From assembly GCA_002007465.1 (NCBI GenBank), contig LNAC01000162.1, forward strand, positions 1,924,599-1,988,598: a stretch of 64,000 nucleotides of DNA, written 5' to 3'. The notes beneath the pieces are model-generated. The model did no database searches, was not told the origin of the DNA, and saw only the letters and a list, made by a program, of their open reading frames with translations. Position numbers and translations under genes: made by a program. Position 1 is the stretch's first letter. Each line of letters begins with the position of its first letter. Of the stretch, positions 11,753 through 23,366 are shown in pieces. Origin of the DNA: Ailurus styani. Its lineage: Eukaryota; Chordata; Mammalia; Carnivora; Ailuridae.

Positions 11753-13211
11753 AATAAAAGAAAGGGTAAAAACCATATGATTCTCTAAATATATGTCAAA
11801 AAAGCACTTAACAAAATACAGCAACCTTTCTTGATAAAAACCCAAGAAAGTAGGTATAGAAGGAATGTACCTCAACACCATAAAAGCCATACATGAAAGA
11901 CCCACAGTGAATATCATTCTCAATGCAGAAAAACTGAGAGCTTTTCCCCTAAGGTCAGGAACACGACAGAGATGTCCACTCCCACCATTGTTGTTCAGTA
12001 TAGTACTGGAAGTACCAGCCTCAGTAATCAGATAAAAAAAAGAAACAAAAGCATCCAAATTGTCAAGATAGAAGACAAACTTTGCTCTCCACAGATGACA
12101 TGATACTTTATGTAAAAAAAAAAACAACCTAGAAGACTCCACCAGAAAATTGCTAGAACTGATACAGAAATTCAGCAAAACTGGAGGACAAAAAATATCA
12201 ACATACAGAAATGTGTTGCATTTCTATACACCAATAATGAAGTAACAGAAAGAGAAATCAAGGAATTGATCCCATACAATTGCACCAAAAATCATGATAG
12301 CTAGGAATAAACCTAACCAAAGAGGTAAAAGATCTGTACACTGAAAACTATAGAGCACTTATGAAAAAAATTGAAGAAGACACAAAGAAATGAAAAAACA
12401 TTCCATGTTCTTGGGTTGGAAGAACAAATACCGTTAAAATGTCTATACTACCCAAAGCAATCTATACATTCAGTGTAATCCCAATCAAAATATTTTTCAC
12501 AGAACTAGAACAAACAATCTAAAATTTGTATGGAACAACAAAAGACCCAGAATAGCCAAAGTAATGTTGAAAAAGAAAAGCAAAGCTGGAGAAATCACAA
12601 TTTCAGCCTTCAAGCTGTTTTGCAAAGTTATAATCATCAAGACAGATAGTACTGGCACAAAAACAGACACAAAGATCAATGAAACAAAATAGAGAACCCA
12701 GAAATGGACCCGCAACTGTATAGCCAACTAATCTTTGACAAAGCAGGAAAGAATATCCCTTGGAAAAAAGACAGTCTCTTCAACAAATAGTGACAGGAAA
12801 ATTGGACAGTGACATGTGGAAGAGTGAAACTGGATCACTTTCTTACACCACACACAACAATAAATTCAAAACGGATGAAGGACCTAAATGTAAGATAGGA
12901 AATCATGAAAATCTTAGAGGAGAAAGCAGGCACTGACCTCTTTGACCTCAGCCAAGGCAACTTCTTACTTGACTCTGGAGTCAAGAGAAACAAAAGCAAA
13001 AAGGGACTATTTGGACTTCATCAAGAAAACTTCTGCACAGCAAAGGAAACAGTCAACAAAACTAAAAGGCAAGTGATGGAATGGGAGAAGATAATTGCAA
13101 ATAACTTCACAATAAAGGGCTAGTATCCAAAATCTATAAAGAACTTATCAAACTCAACACCAGAAAACCACATTATCCAGTTAAGAAATGGGCAGAAGAA
13201 ATGAATAGAGA

Positions 13212-13404
13212 GGGGCGCTTGGGTGGCTCAGTGGGTTAAAGCCTCTGCCTTCGGCTCAGGTCATGATCTCAGGGTTCTGGGATTGAGCACTGCATTGGGC
13301 TCTCTGCTCAGCAGGGAGCCTGCTTCCTCCTCTCTCTCTGCCTGCTTCTCTGCCTGCTTGTAATCTCTCTCTCTCTGTCAAATAAATAAATTAAAAAGAA
13401 AGAA
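13212..13404 (+). mobile_element. Carnivore SINE nested in LINE-1
   Basis: Full-length copy, tail AAATAAATAAATTAAAAAGAAAGA. Perfect duplication AGAAATGAATAGAGA at 13197-13211 and 13405-13419. Confidence 0.95.
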
Positions 13405-13900
13405 AGAAATGAATAGAGACTTTTCCAAAGAAGACATCCAGATGGCTAACAGACACATCAAAAAATTCTCAACATCACTCAGCATCAGGGAAATACAAAT
13501 CAAAACCACAATGAGATAACACTTCACACCAGTCAGAATGGCTAAAATTAACAACTCAGGAAACAACAGATGTTGGTGAGGATGTGGAGAAGAGGAACAC
13601 TTTTGCACTGTTGGTAGAAATGTAAGCTGTTCTAGCCACTCTGGAAAATAGTATGGAGGTCCCCTAGAAGGTTAAAAATGGAACTATTCTATGATTCAGT
13701 ATATGCACTACTAGGTACTTATCTGAATTTGTCAAAAATGCTGATTTGAAGGGGCATGTGCACCTCAATGTTTATAGCAGCATTATTAACTGTAGCCAAA
13801 TTGTGGAAAGAACCCCAATGTCCATGGACTGATGAATGGACAAAGAAGTGTTATATATATACAATGGAATATTACTCAGCAATAAAGAGGAATGAAATCT

Positions 13901-14081
13901 TGGGGTCTCTGGGTGGCTCTGTCAGTTAAGTGTCCCACTCTTGTTTTCAGCTCAAGTGGTAATCTCAGGGTCATGAGATTGAACCCTATATCAGACTCAA
14001 CACTGAGTATGGAGCCTGTTTAGTATTCTCTTTCTCCCTCTCCCTCTGCCTCTTACCGTGTGCGCTCTCTTTCTAACTCGA

Positions 14082-14160
<79 letters not shown>

Positions 14161-14186
14161 GAAGGAAGAAAGGAAGGAAGAAAGAA
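13901..14186 (+). mobile_element. Older carnivore SINE ending in a GAAA microsatellite
   Basis: Diverged head GGGGTCTCTGGGTGGCTCTG and CT-rich middle lead directly into a GAAA array replacing the usual tail. The host LINE-1 sequence resumes at CTAGCCATTTGCAATGACATGG. A short duplication AAATCT (13895-13900, 14187-14192) is consistent with insertion. Confidence 0.88.
14080..14186. repeat. (GAAA)n microsatellite, ~107 bp
   Basis: Pure GAAA units to about 14160, then interrupted by GGAA units. It grew from the SINE tail. It is a homopurine tract, so likely variable between individuals. Confidence 0.97.
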
Positions 14187-14573
14187 AAATCTAGCCATTT
14201 GCAATGACATGGATGGAACTAGAGTGTATTATGCTAAATGAAATAAGTGAGTCAGAGAAAGACAAATATCATATGCTCTCGTTCATATGTGGAATTTAAG
14301 AAACAAAACATATGAAGATAGGGGAAGGGAAGGAAAAATAAAATAAGAGGAAAACAGAGAGGCAAACCATGTAACTATAGGGAACAAACTGAGGGTTGCT
14401 GGAGGGAAGGTGGGTAGGTGGATGAGCTAAATGGGTGATGAGATTAAGGAGGGCACTTGCTGGGATGAGCAGCAGGTGTTATATGTAAGTGATGAATCAC
14501 TAAATTCTACTCCTGAAACCAGTACTACACTACATGTTAACTAACTTGAATATAAATTAAAAAAATTCTCCCA

Positions 14574-15764
14574 CACTTTGAGTGCTTTTCTTGAACATTT
14601 TCCACTTAAAATATGTCTCAAAACTCATCTAATTTTTTAAAAGAAAATACAAAAGGAAATACGTAGTTCTTCACACTCATAAGGTAGAGTTAATTTTTTA
14701 TAGGAGAGCAGAGAAGCAGAAAACTATGTTGATATTTTCAGTTTAATGAAAAACTATTGTTTGGCTTAGTTTTGGATAAACTAATTGTTAAAATACCTGA
14801 ATGGTAAAAATAGTTTTTAAAAAGTCACAAGTTTAAATAGAATTTCATATAAATTTCTGATGCTTTTACCTATAATTATAGAAGTTATAGAAGTTATATT
14901 GATAATTATAGAAGTTAAAAATGTATTTGTTCCAAAGAGTCGGTACTTGGTGTATAACTTACTTTTTACAGACATATAGATTTACTTAAATGACTTAGGT
15001 ATTATGGAAAATATTTTAATTATGATGAAAGTAATACAGACATTCGATGGATTTACTGTATTTGGATATATTGTATTTGGATATATTCCATAATACGAAG
15101 AAAGATGTGAAAGAACAGGAAAGTTTGAATCAATATATGAACAATTGGTAGTCAGAATTTATTGAACTATCTGATTAATTATGAAAGTATTTAATTTTTC
15201 CAGAATGCACAGAACCAAAAGGAAAAAAGTCTTTAATTTTTAAAAATAATCACAACTTAGAATATATATTACTCTATTTTATTTTAAAATTCTATTTGTT
15301 TATACTGCTGAATGATTAACTATCAACAATCCTTCTACAGAGATTAAAAATGTAAAAAATCAGAAAATTATTTTACCAAGATGTGTGTATATTTACCACA
15401 TTCTAGTTAAATTTATAAATATAAATGGATTTTTTTCACAAGTATTTTTTGAGCATCTATTTGATTCTGGGCATAGTACAAATCTTGAGGAGACAGAGTA
15501 CAAATATGAACAAGCAAAGAGCACAGTGGTGAGGTTGTGGTATGCTGAAGCCAGTTTGTACTGACTCATGATAGCCAATTGTGAGCAACTCTTCTGAAAG
15601 CCATGTACAGCGAAATCTTATTGGTATCTTAAAATTGGTGGTAGTGGAAACCTGGTGAAAATATGCAAATGTTGTGGAAGAGGCACCCCCCCCTTTTTTT
15701 CTTTTTTTCCTCCTTCTCAATGGTGGCAGGAGCTAGTAGTTAGCTTTCTAAGACACTGTTGGGT
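14574..15764. other. Single-copy AT-rich DNA
   Basis: No gene or young repeat. Small local duplications occur (TATAGAAGTTA units at 14877-14920; TATTTGGATATATTG twice at 15059-15088). About 15440-15510 (TTTGAGCATCTATTTGATTCTGGGCATAG) looks like an ancient MIR/L2-type remnant. Confidence 0.5.
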
Positions 15765-15965
15765 AAACAGTATAGACTCTGCAGGTATGTATATGTAATC
15801 AGCCCTGTTTTGCACTGTTTAAAGTTAGACAATTTATTTAACCTTGCTTAGACTGTCACTTTATACATCAAGTGCAATTCATATCATTAACATCATACAT
15901 ATGTTGTGAGGGTTAAATGAAGTAATAACTGTAAAATGTATAAGTTGGCTTGATTCATAGAAAAA
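15765..15965 (+). mobile_element. MIR fossil
   Basis: Resembles the tRNA-derived mammalian-wide repeat MIR: a diverged match to the region TCACTTTATACATCAAGTGC followed by TGTTGTGAGGGTTAAATGAAGTAATAACTGTAAAA, which parallels the MIR core downstream part. Ancient and edge positions are approximate. Confidence 0.65.
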
Positions 15966-16125
15966 TGATTTTTTTTCAGTCAAAGATCATGCTGTCACAG
16001 CATCCAAATGCATGTTTATAGTACAACAGATGTTACAATAAGGTAGACTAAATTGATAAGTATTGAAGTATCTTAAAATAGCTTTATAGAAAGTATTGAG
16101 GTAGTATTTAGAAGAGGATGTTTAA

Positions 16126-16535
16126 ATGGCATATTACTCAGCCAACAGAAAGATGAATACCCAACTTTTGGATCAACATGGATGGGACTGGCGGAGATTA
16201 TGCTGTGTGAAATAAGTCAAGCAGAGAAAGTCAATTATCATTTGATTTCACTTATTTGTGGAAATAAGGAATAGCATGGAGGACTTTGGGAGAAGGAAGG
16301 GGAAAATGAAGGGGGTGGAAATCAGAGGGGGTGATGAACCATTAGAGACTTTGGACTGTGGACAAACTGAGGGTTTTAGAAGCGAGGGAGTATGGGAGTA
16401 TGGGTTAGCCTGGTGGTGGGTATAAAGGAGGGCATGTATTGCATGGAGCACTGGGTGTTATATAAAATAAATCATGGAACACTACATCAAAAACTAATGA
16501 TATACTGTATGGTGACTAACATAACAATAAAAAAA
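16126..16535 (+). mobile_element. Carnivore LINE-1 3' end with 16-bp target duplication
   Basis: Starts at TGGCATATTACTCAGCCA (end of ORF2) and runs through the 3' UTR with GCATGGAGCACTGGGTGTTATATAAAA and GTGACTAACATAACAATAAAAAAA. The near-identical duplication AGAAGAGGATGTTTAA / AGAAGAGTATGTTTAA sits at 16110-16125 and 16536-16551. Confidence 0.94.
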
Positions 16536-16551
16536 AGAAGAGTATGTTTAA

Positions 16552-17177
16552 CTCTGTGAAGGAAGCTCAGAGGGATATAATGAAGTAATTTTGACAGATG
16601 TATCAGAGTTTGCTAAGTAAAGAAAGTGGATGGTATAAGGAGAATCCTAACTCATGGAAACTGTGAATGGTACAGATATAGTATAGGGGGACACTTGATA
16701 AAATGGATAGTACCTTTCAGAGATAAATGTGTGTGGTTTGTTTTTAAGACAATTCCGGGCAAAGTGAGCATCTTTTGAGAAAAGCTGCTGACAGTAAATG
16801 TCATCTCCCCCAATAATTTTGTGTGAAACATGATATCTTTTAATTTTCTCTCTGCTCTGTAGTTCCTAGAATTAAGAGAGTGAAAGACATCCTATTGGAC
16901 ACTGACCACCAGACTCATGTAAAATTATAAACTGAAGTACTAACCAAATTAGGTCTTCAAAGTGATTTATAAACAGGAAGTAATACACTAAAGTAAGTGT
17001 CAGGCTAAATTGTTAAGCATTTACTTTAACTTTTATATTTGAGAACTTTGGAAAAAAGAGTAACACATGGTCATTTAAATTTAAAAAGCCAGTGTATTTC
17101 AAACTTGTATTTAACAAAAACACCCTATTTATAAATTGAGCATTTTATGAAATGGGCTGATGGAATAATATTATTTA
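16552..17177. other. Single-copy DNA
   Basis: No gene, RNA gene or repeat recognised. Confidence 0.55.
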
Positions 17178-17192
17178 AATATGATATTTATT

Positions 17193-17394
17193 GGAGTCAC
17201 CTGGGTGGTTCAGTTGGTTAAGTGTCTGAATTTATTTCAGCTCAGGTCTTGATCTCAGGGTTTGAGACTGAGCCCCAAATTGGGCTCCATGCTAAGCATG
17301 GAGTCTCAAGACTCTGTCTCTTTCTCCCTCTGCCAGTCTGCCCCTACCCTCTTTCCCCCTCACTAAAATACATACATACATATATAACTAACTA
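17193..17394 (+). mobile_element. Older carnivore SINE
   Basis: Diverged head (GGAGTCACCTGGGTGGTTCAG) and CT-rich middle; tail drifted to ACATACATACATATATAACTAACT. A diverged duplication AATATGATATTTATT / AATAAGATACTTATT at 17178-17192 and 17395-17409. Confidence 0.88.
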
Positions 17395-17409
17395 AATAAG
17401 ATACTTATT

Positions 17410-19040
17410 GTATTTTAATCTGTATTTATTTTTTAATATTTAAAAATTTTGAGGGTGCAGTGGTATTTTATCTTGGGTATAATAAAATAATAATGCATAA
17501 ATGCTTTCATTAGGCATTTTTAGAACCCCCTAGTATTTTCTATTGGGTTGTTCTAACCTCTTCTTCCATATAATTAATAAAAACAATCTGAAAAGTTTTT
17601 ATACTCTTAATTAAGAGAGTAGAAAATAAATACATACTAGCAAACAATCAGTCACATGTTTTTAATGCTTAAAGTCTTGCTAAGGTATCCTTGGGGCAAT
17701 CTTCTTCCTTTATATTATGCTCTCCAAAGAAAATAGTACTTTGTAATAAGAAATTTGTTTTTTAGTAATATTTAAAGTAGTTAACCTAGTAGTGTAGTAT
17801 TTAAAGTACTATAAGTTAAAGACTATAGCCTATAGATATAAAGCAATTTGATTATAATATAACCTTTTGCACTTATTACTGGTGCTATGAGTCAAAATGT
17901 ATGTAGGTGATGGGTTTCAAACTCCATATTAGGATAGGCTTGATGGTTTATTTTTACTGTGTTTCTCAGTCCTGAATATCAGGTAATGGTTGGTATGCTA
18001 AACCCTTGCTTACTCTGAACATGAGCAGGCTCTTGTTAGTAAAAATAAGGCTATTTTACACACTGGCTATTGTTAGTAAAATAATGTCTGTACTCAACTG
18101 GTCCATTGAGAAGGATGTTGCAATTATCTTTCCAGGACACTAGATCAACAGGGCATGTCCCCAACCCATTGCATAAATATTTTATAGTCAGTAAAAAGTA
18201 CCTCTCTTCTGGTTTGCTTTCCTCCTTCTATGCTGCAGTAAGCTCTAGTTGTATGTGTGAGAAATTGAAACCTGTAAGTCCTCTTCCCACTTTGAGGAGC
18301 CTCTTTTTTTCCCAGCAGAGTGTTTTTTATAGACTTTTGTCTCTCAGTGAAGTGACACCTATCTAAGGGAAAAGAATCTGATCCAGCACAAGTTCTGAAA
18401 TCAGAATTAGTCTTTCACCTGATTAAGAGATTTAGATGATATATGACCCATGACTTTAGACCTTACAAGGAAAGGGTTTTGTATTGTTGTAAATAGTGGA
18501 GCCAGTAAGAAAATTGGAGGTTTCTAGTCAAAAGCAAAATTAAAAATCACTTTAATTCACATGCCAGAATACACATTGTAAAAACTTTTCAAAGTGAAAT
18601 GAAGGATATTCCAAAACTGAACTAAGACAATAAAAGTAATTTGTCAAAACCAAACACTTTTAGAGTTACAAAGAAAGTATTTCTAGTTCTGACCCTTAAG
18701 ACCTATCATTACTATGAGAGACTGTAAAAAAGGTTTGGGAGAAACGTATTAAAAGAGTAGAGGTTGATAAGGTAGAAGTCTTCACAGCTGTTATAAAAGT
18801 AAATCTTCCTAAACCAGAGCCAGCTGTAAAAGAGAAAGATTTACTGTTGGCTGTCTCTGTCTCTGCTGCTGTAATGGGCACCATTAGCTATATGTTGTGA
18901 AAGCAGCCACTCGGGAAGATGGGAGACATTACTTTTTAGATTGATTCTGGAATTCTCCCCCATTATTGTTCTACATTCTTGAGAAAAGTTTCATGGAAAG
19001 AGCAGACAGCTTTAGACTTAGCTTTTGTGACTTTATTATT
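17410..19040. other. Single-copy DNA, no confirmed gene
   Basis: No repeat recognised. It contains the unexplained open stretch at 18718-18900, listed separately. Purely short frames otherwise. Confidence 0.5.
18718..18900 (+). other. 60-codon open stretch of protein-like composition, unidentified
   Basis: The frame opening after a TGA at 18715-18717 runs 60 codons to a TGA at 18898-18900 without a starting ATG. The translation begins ETVKKVWEKRIKRVEVDKV, passes KVNLPKPEPAVKEKD and ends with a hydrophobic LLLAVSVSAAVMG segment, giving a basic region, a Pro/Glu/Lys linker and a membrane-like end. One frame over, upstream sequence 18662-18724 also stays open (ending TYHYYERL). I do not recognise the family. 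It may be a decayed exon or processed-pseudogene fragment, or chance: 60 codons is not exceptional in 64 kb. Confidence 0.25.
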
Positions 19041-19044
19041 GAGG

Positions 19045-19280
19045 CTGTGTAGTCTGGTGGGCTTTGATTTTAGATACATATAGGTTGGAATGCCAGTTCT
19101 AATTATTATTTGTTCTTGGGGAGTTTGCATTACATTAAAATTTTAAATTACATAGTTGAGTAAATGATGATAATAGCAAATATTTATATTATTATTAGGA
19201 TTAGCATATGTTAATATAATTTCCTAAAACTCTTAGTAAACTTCTTGGCATACATTTCACAGTAAATGTTAGTTTAAATT
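19045..19280 (+). mobile_element. MIR fossil
   Basis: The order TGTGTAGTCTGGTGGGCTTTGATTTTAG, TTGGAATGCCAGTTCTAA, then GTTGAGTAAATGATGATAATAGCAAATAT and TCTTAGTAAACTTCTTGGCATACATTTCACAGTAAATGTTAG follows MIR from its tRNA-like head to its 3' part. Ancient, strongly diverged. Confidence 0.6.
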
Positions 19281-19627
19281 ACAAAGAGTCACACCATAGG
19301 CTCTTAGCACTGGCCTTAAGAATTTGCTGTTCTACTGTTATCATATTTTGGAGAAATTGAACTCATTTTACATACACTTGAGAAAAACTATTAGTCTGTA
19401 AAATAACAAACATATTAAAAGAGAAAGGAGAGGTTCCTTAGCTCTTCATGGTATTTAAAAATTATCCCAAAGCACTCAGAGCAGTGAGCCTTCAACAGAT
19501 ATTACTCACTAATTAAGCACAAAGAAACAGAAATTTTAATAGAAACAGAAACTGTTTTGATCAAGAAAAGAGAGGTTCAAGGAGGGAGAAGAAAGCACAT
19601 TGGAAACAACAACAAAAAGTTCATTCA

Positions 19628-19798
19628 GGGGCCCCTGGATCACTGCGTTGGTTGGGCCTATGCTTTGGCTCAGGTTGTGATCTCAGGATTCTGGGGTCCC
19701 TGCTCAGGAGGTCTGCTTCTTCCTATGCCCCTACCCCCAGCTCGTGTGCTCTCTCTCTCACTCTCTCAAATAAATAAATAAAATCTTTAAAAAAAAAA
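19628..19798 (+). mobile_element. Carnivore SINE with internal loss
   Basis: Head GGGGCCCCTGGATCACTGCGT is degraded and the middle lacks some 25 bp relative to other copies here; the tail AAATAAATAAAATCTTT plus A12 is intact. A diverged duplication AAGTTCATTCA / AAGCTTATTCA (about 19617-19627, 19799-19809) flanks it. Confidence 0.88.
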
Positions 19799-19869
19799 AA
19801 GCTTATTCATAATTACCAGACTGAAGACGGCAGCAGTGTGAGTCAGTCTCTGAATGAAAAATGCAGGAA

Positions 19870-20000
19870 ATTAAGTACCAGATTCTGGACTCTGTTCTTT
19901 ATATATATTGCCTCGTTTAATGCACAGGGTAATCCTATGAAGAAAAGGCTTCCTAATTTTACTAACAAGAAAACCCAGGATATCTATGTACAGAAGTCCT
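19870..20000 (-). mobile_element. Probable MIR fossil
   Basis: TTTATATATATTGCCTCGTTTAATG, AGGGTAATCCTATGAAG and CCTAATTTTACTAACAAGAAAACCCAGG on the plus strand parallel the reverse of MIR (stretches like CAACCCTGTGAGG and CCCATTTTACAGATGAGGAAAC). Very diverged. Confidence 0.5.
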
Positions 20001-20280
20001 ACAGAAGCAGAGATGAGATGGCCTTAACTGGTTTTCTGACATTCTTCACTGGCTTTTGTGAAAATAACTTAGGTCAAGGCCAGAAATGTTCCCAGCATTG
20101 GCTGAAATTGAAGTAATGAAAGAAGCCTGTGTAGAAAAGGTCATTTTCTCTTTTTTGGAAGAGCCTAAGGGAAACTGGTAAGCCCTTTCTCCCTAGGACT
20201 CAGGTGTGACTTCTGAGGCTGCAAGAAGATACAGTATCATAAAATAGCATTTTTCAAGCTCAGACCTTTGAAAGTGTCAG

Positions 20281-20283
<3 letters not shown>

Positions 20284-20336
<53 letters not shown>
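20284..20336. repeat. (GT)n microsatellite, 53 bp
   Basis: Uninterrupted GT dinucleotides; likely variable in length. Confidence 0.97.
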
Positions 20337-20341
<5 letters not shown>

Positions 20342-20925
20342 GAGGGTGAAAAGAGAGAATAGGAGATGAATGGGGCGTTCCCTTTTATCTGTATCACCTT
20401 TGTTTTCATTATTACCGTGTACTGTATAGAGTAATGCACAATATGTTTTTCATACTTTGCTTTTCTTCCAGTTATTTTATCTTCTAGGGCTGTAGGGATA
20501 GATTTGTGCTATAGTGGGTTATTAAAGAGATATTAGGTGTCTAGGGTAGAGGAAGGGGATCTCTGGTAAGGAGCCCTTCTAATCAGGGGGTTAAACCCTT
20601 TGAGGGTTGGTGAGGCAAAAATGTGATTATCAATTAATCATGTTATAATGAATCCTCTCACATCAATTCACAATATAGAGAAAACAAAATATTATGGTGA
20701 CTTCTTGGCAGAAGATCATGTACTTCTCATCACTATATACCATGAAAAGAGCATCTTGAATGATCAGTTCTAAGCTTTACAAAATTAATATAAAGTGGAT
20801 TTGAAATAGTAAACTCAAGTCATCTGATGGTTGTTCTTGTTCAGTGGGGGAATTTTCCTCATTATAACCATTGAAATGAACACTTACTATAGTTGTTTTT
20901 TTCTTTTTAAACTGTTTGTGTTCCT
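20337..20925. other. Single-copy DNA
   Basis: No gene or repeat recognised between the microsatellite and the next LINE-1. Confidence 0.5.
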
Positions 20926-21548
20926 CTGTTGGTGGGAATGCAAACTGGTGCAGCCACTCTGGAAAACAGTATGGAGGTTCCTCAAAAAGTTAAAATACTA
21001 CTAGGTATTTACCCAGAGGATACAAAAATACTTATTCAAAGGGGCACATGTGCCCTGATGTTTATAGCAGTGTTTTCAACAATAGCCAAATTATGGAAAG
21101 AGCCCAAATGTCCATTGACTGATGAATGGATAGAGAAGAAGAGTTATATATATACAATGCAATATTACTCAGCCATAAGAAAGAATTAAATCTTGCCACT
21201 TACAATGACATGGGTGGAGCTACAGTGTATTTGGCTGAGCAAAATCATAGAAAGACAAATATATAATTTCACTTACATGTGGAATTTAAGAAACAAAGCA
21301 GATGAACATAAGGGAAAAGAAAAAAGGGAGGCAAACTATAAGAGACTTTTAACTATAGAGAACAAACAGGGTTACTGGAGGGGAGATGGGCAGGGAATGA
21401 GCTAAATGGGGAATGGCATTGGGGAGGGCACTTGTTGTGATGAGCACTGGCTGTTATATGTAAGGGATGAATCACTAAATTCTACTCCTGAAACCAATCT
21501 TACACTATATGTTAACTAACTAGAATTTAAATATAAACTTAAAAAAAA
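20926..21548 (+). mobile_element. Carnivore LINE-1 3' end
   Basis: Begins in the ORF2 C-terminal region (20929-21189 stays open: LWKEPKCPLTDEWIEKKS, then the characteristic YYSAIRKN end) and continues through the 3' UTR (GATGAGCACTGGCTGTTATATGTAAGGGATG) to AAAAAAAA. A possible, strongly diverged duplication is seen (AAACTGTTTGTGTTC / AAACTCTAAGTGTTC). Confidence 0.92.
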
Positions 21549-22080
21549 GACAGTGAAACTCTAAGTGTTCTGTGTTTGGAAAATCCCCCATTGTTAGAGT
21601 CCCAGCCTCTCCTTATGAAAAGCAGAAAAAAATCTCTCAACCTTCTTTATAGCTAAAGCAGCATCATGTGACCTAGGTTCTACCAATTAGAAGTATCTGG
21701 TTCAGAAACTGGTGACCCAAACAGGCAGGTTTTGCACAGAGTCTATTTTGGCAGGACTGGTAGATGATACACCCAATTTCCAGCATCAATATTGGTGGGC
21801 ATCCCAAGAAACTGTCCAATGCCTGGAATCAGTAGAGTTTGGCTGTAACAGAAACTGTACTTAATAATGGCAACTACAATTGCTTTTTTTGGTATCTTTA
21901 AATTTGTTAAATTTTTATTAAATTTAGAGACTTAAATAAAAATACAAATGGATACTTCATATGTAGGTTATACATAACAGTGACTATGTGATCATCCAGA
22001 AACCCCCATATTCTGGGTATGCCAAATAATAGTTCTTTGAGTTCTGGAGCCCCAGTCATCCATATAATTTTACAGGAAAG
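21549..22080. other. No gene; part may be ancient repeat
   Basis: The stretch around 21600-21750 (CCAGCCTCTCCTTATG, CATCATGTGACCTAGGTTCTACCAATTAGAAG) has the look of an old interspersed repeat but I cannot assign it. Confidence 0.4.
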
Positions 22081-22730
22081 AAATTAGTTTCCCAACCAGT
22101 GATCATTTTGATCATTTCTTTCATATTTTTATCCTTCAGTTTTATTAATAGATTTTATTTTTATGAATTGTGTATCACAGAAAAATTGAAGATGGTAGAA
22201 ACATCTTATAATACACCCACCCCTAAACACAGTTTCTACAATTATTAGACATTTTACATTAGTATGATTAGTATGGTACATTTGTTATAATTATAAGCTA
22301 ATACTGGTACATTATTATTAAGTTAAGTCCATACTTTATTCAGATTTCTTTCATTTTTACCTAATGTACCTTTTCTCATCCAGGGTCCCATTCTAGATAC
22401 TACATTTGCTTGTCTTGTCTCTTTAGGCTCTTGGCTGTGAGTGATTCTCAGACATTCCTTGTTTCCTTGTTTTTGATAATCTTGACAATTTAGATGAGTA
22501 CTGGTCAAATATATTGTACATGTCTATTTTTCTGTTAGAAGTTTTCTGATATTTTCCTAACCCCTAGACTGATGTTATGGGTTTTTCAGGAGGAATATCA
22601 CAGAAATAAAGTACCATTTTCATCATCTCACATCAAGAGTACATACTATCAACATGATTTCTGACCATTGGGGTTGATGTTGATCACCTGGCTTAAGTAG
22701 AGTTTTTCAGGTTTCTCCAAAGTTATTCTT

Positions 22731-22972
22731 TTTTTTTTTCATTTTTTTATTTGCCCCAGGGGTACAGGTCTGTGAATCATCATGCTTACACTTTTCACAG
22801 CACTCACCAAAGCACAAACCCTCCCCAATGTCCATAACCCATCCACCCTATCCCTACCCTCCCACCCCCAGTAACCCTCAGTTTGTTTTGTGAGATTAGG
22901 AGTCTCTTATGGTTTGTCTCCTTCCCCATCCCATCTTGTTTCATTATGTTCCCTCTTATATACTGTAACTAT
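22731..22972 (-). mobile_element. Carnivore LINE-1 3' UTR fragment nested in old LINE-1
   Basis: Poly-T start, then TTTGCCCCAGGGGTACAGGTCTGTGAATCATC and CCCTCAGTTTGTTTTGTGAGATTAGGAGTCTC, the complement of the carnivore LINE-1 3' UTR. The duplication AAAGTTATTCTT / AAAGTTAATCTT at 22719-22730 and 22973-22984 confirms insertion. Confidence 0.87.
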
Positions 22973-23312
22973 AAAGTTAATCTTATACTGTATTCTTTGG
23001 AATTTTCTTTGGGAGGAAGTCACCATGTTCAGCACACTAAAAAAGAGTGGGAAGTCATGCTTTCCCTCCATTAGGATGGGATATCTATATAATTTTTTGA
23101 AATTCCTTTGCATGGGAGATTTTTCTCTACTTCCCCATTTGTTAATTTATCAATCACTTATTTATATCAGTTATAGGCTCATGGATATTTCTTTTATACT
23201 TTAAATTTTAAGCTAATACTACTTTCATTATTTTGTTGTTCATGTTTTTCCTATTTAGGCCATTGGGAGCTCTTTAATTGGTAACTAACTGTGCCCCTTT
23301 CACATACTCCCA

Positions 23313-23316
<4 letters not shown>

Positions 23317-23363
<47 letters not shown>
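23317..23363. repeat. (TG)n microsatellite, ~47 bp
   Basis: Pure TG dinucleotides within the old LINE-1 3' UTR. Confidence 0.96.

Positions 23364-23366
<3 letters not shown>

Larger units (their letters stand above)
10499..14561 (+). mobile_element. Carnivore LINE-1, 5'-truncated in ORF2, with target duplication
   Basis: A single insertion starting inside ORF2 (TTAAATGACTGGGTTAACCAG) and running to an A-rich end. ORF2 lands in order: MKEYYEQLYTNK-type sequence (10869-11060), the polymerase ADDM-like site as TDDMILYV near 12091-12113, and a C-terminal part (12905-13123). Stops and frameshifts disable it. The 3' UTR carries GATGAGCAGCAGGTGTTATATGTAAGTG. The duplication AAAATTCTCCCA at 10487-10498 and 14562-14573 defines both ends. 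Three SINEs later inserted into it. Confidence 0.92.

Noticed and set aside
11687..12178. 163-codon minus-strand open frame, among the longest in the window
   Set aside because: It is antisense to LINE-1 ORF2 and crosses the tail of a SINE; no family resemblance.
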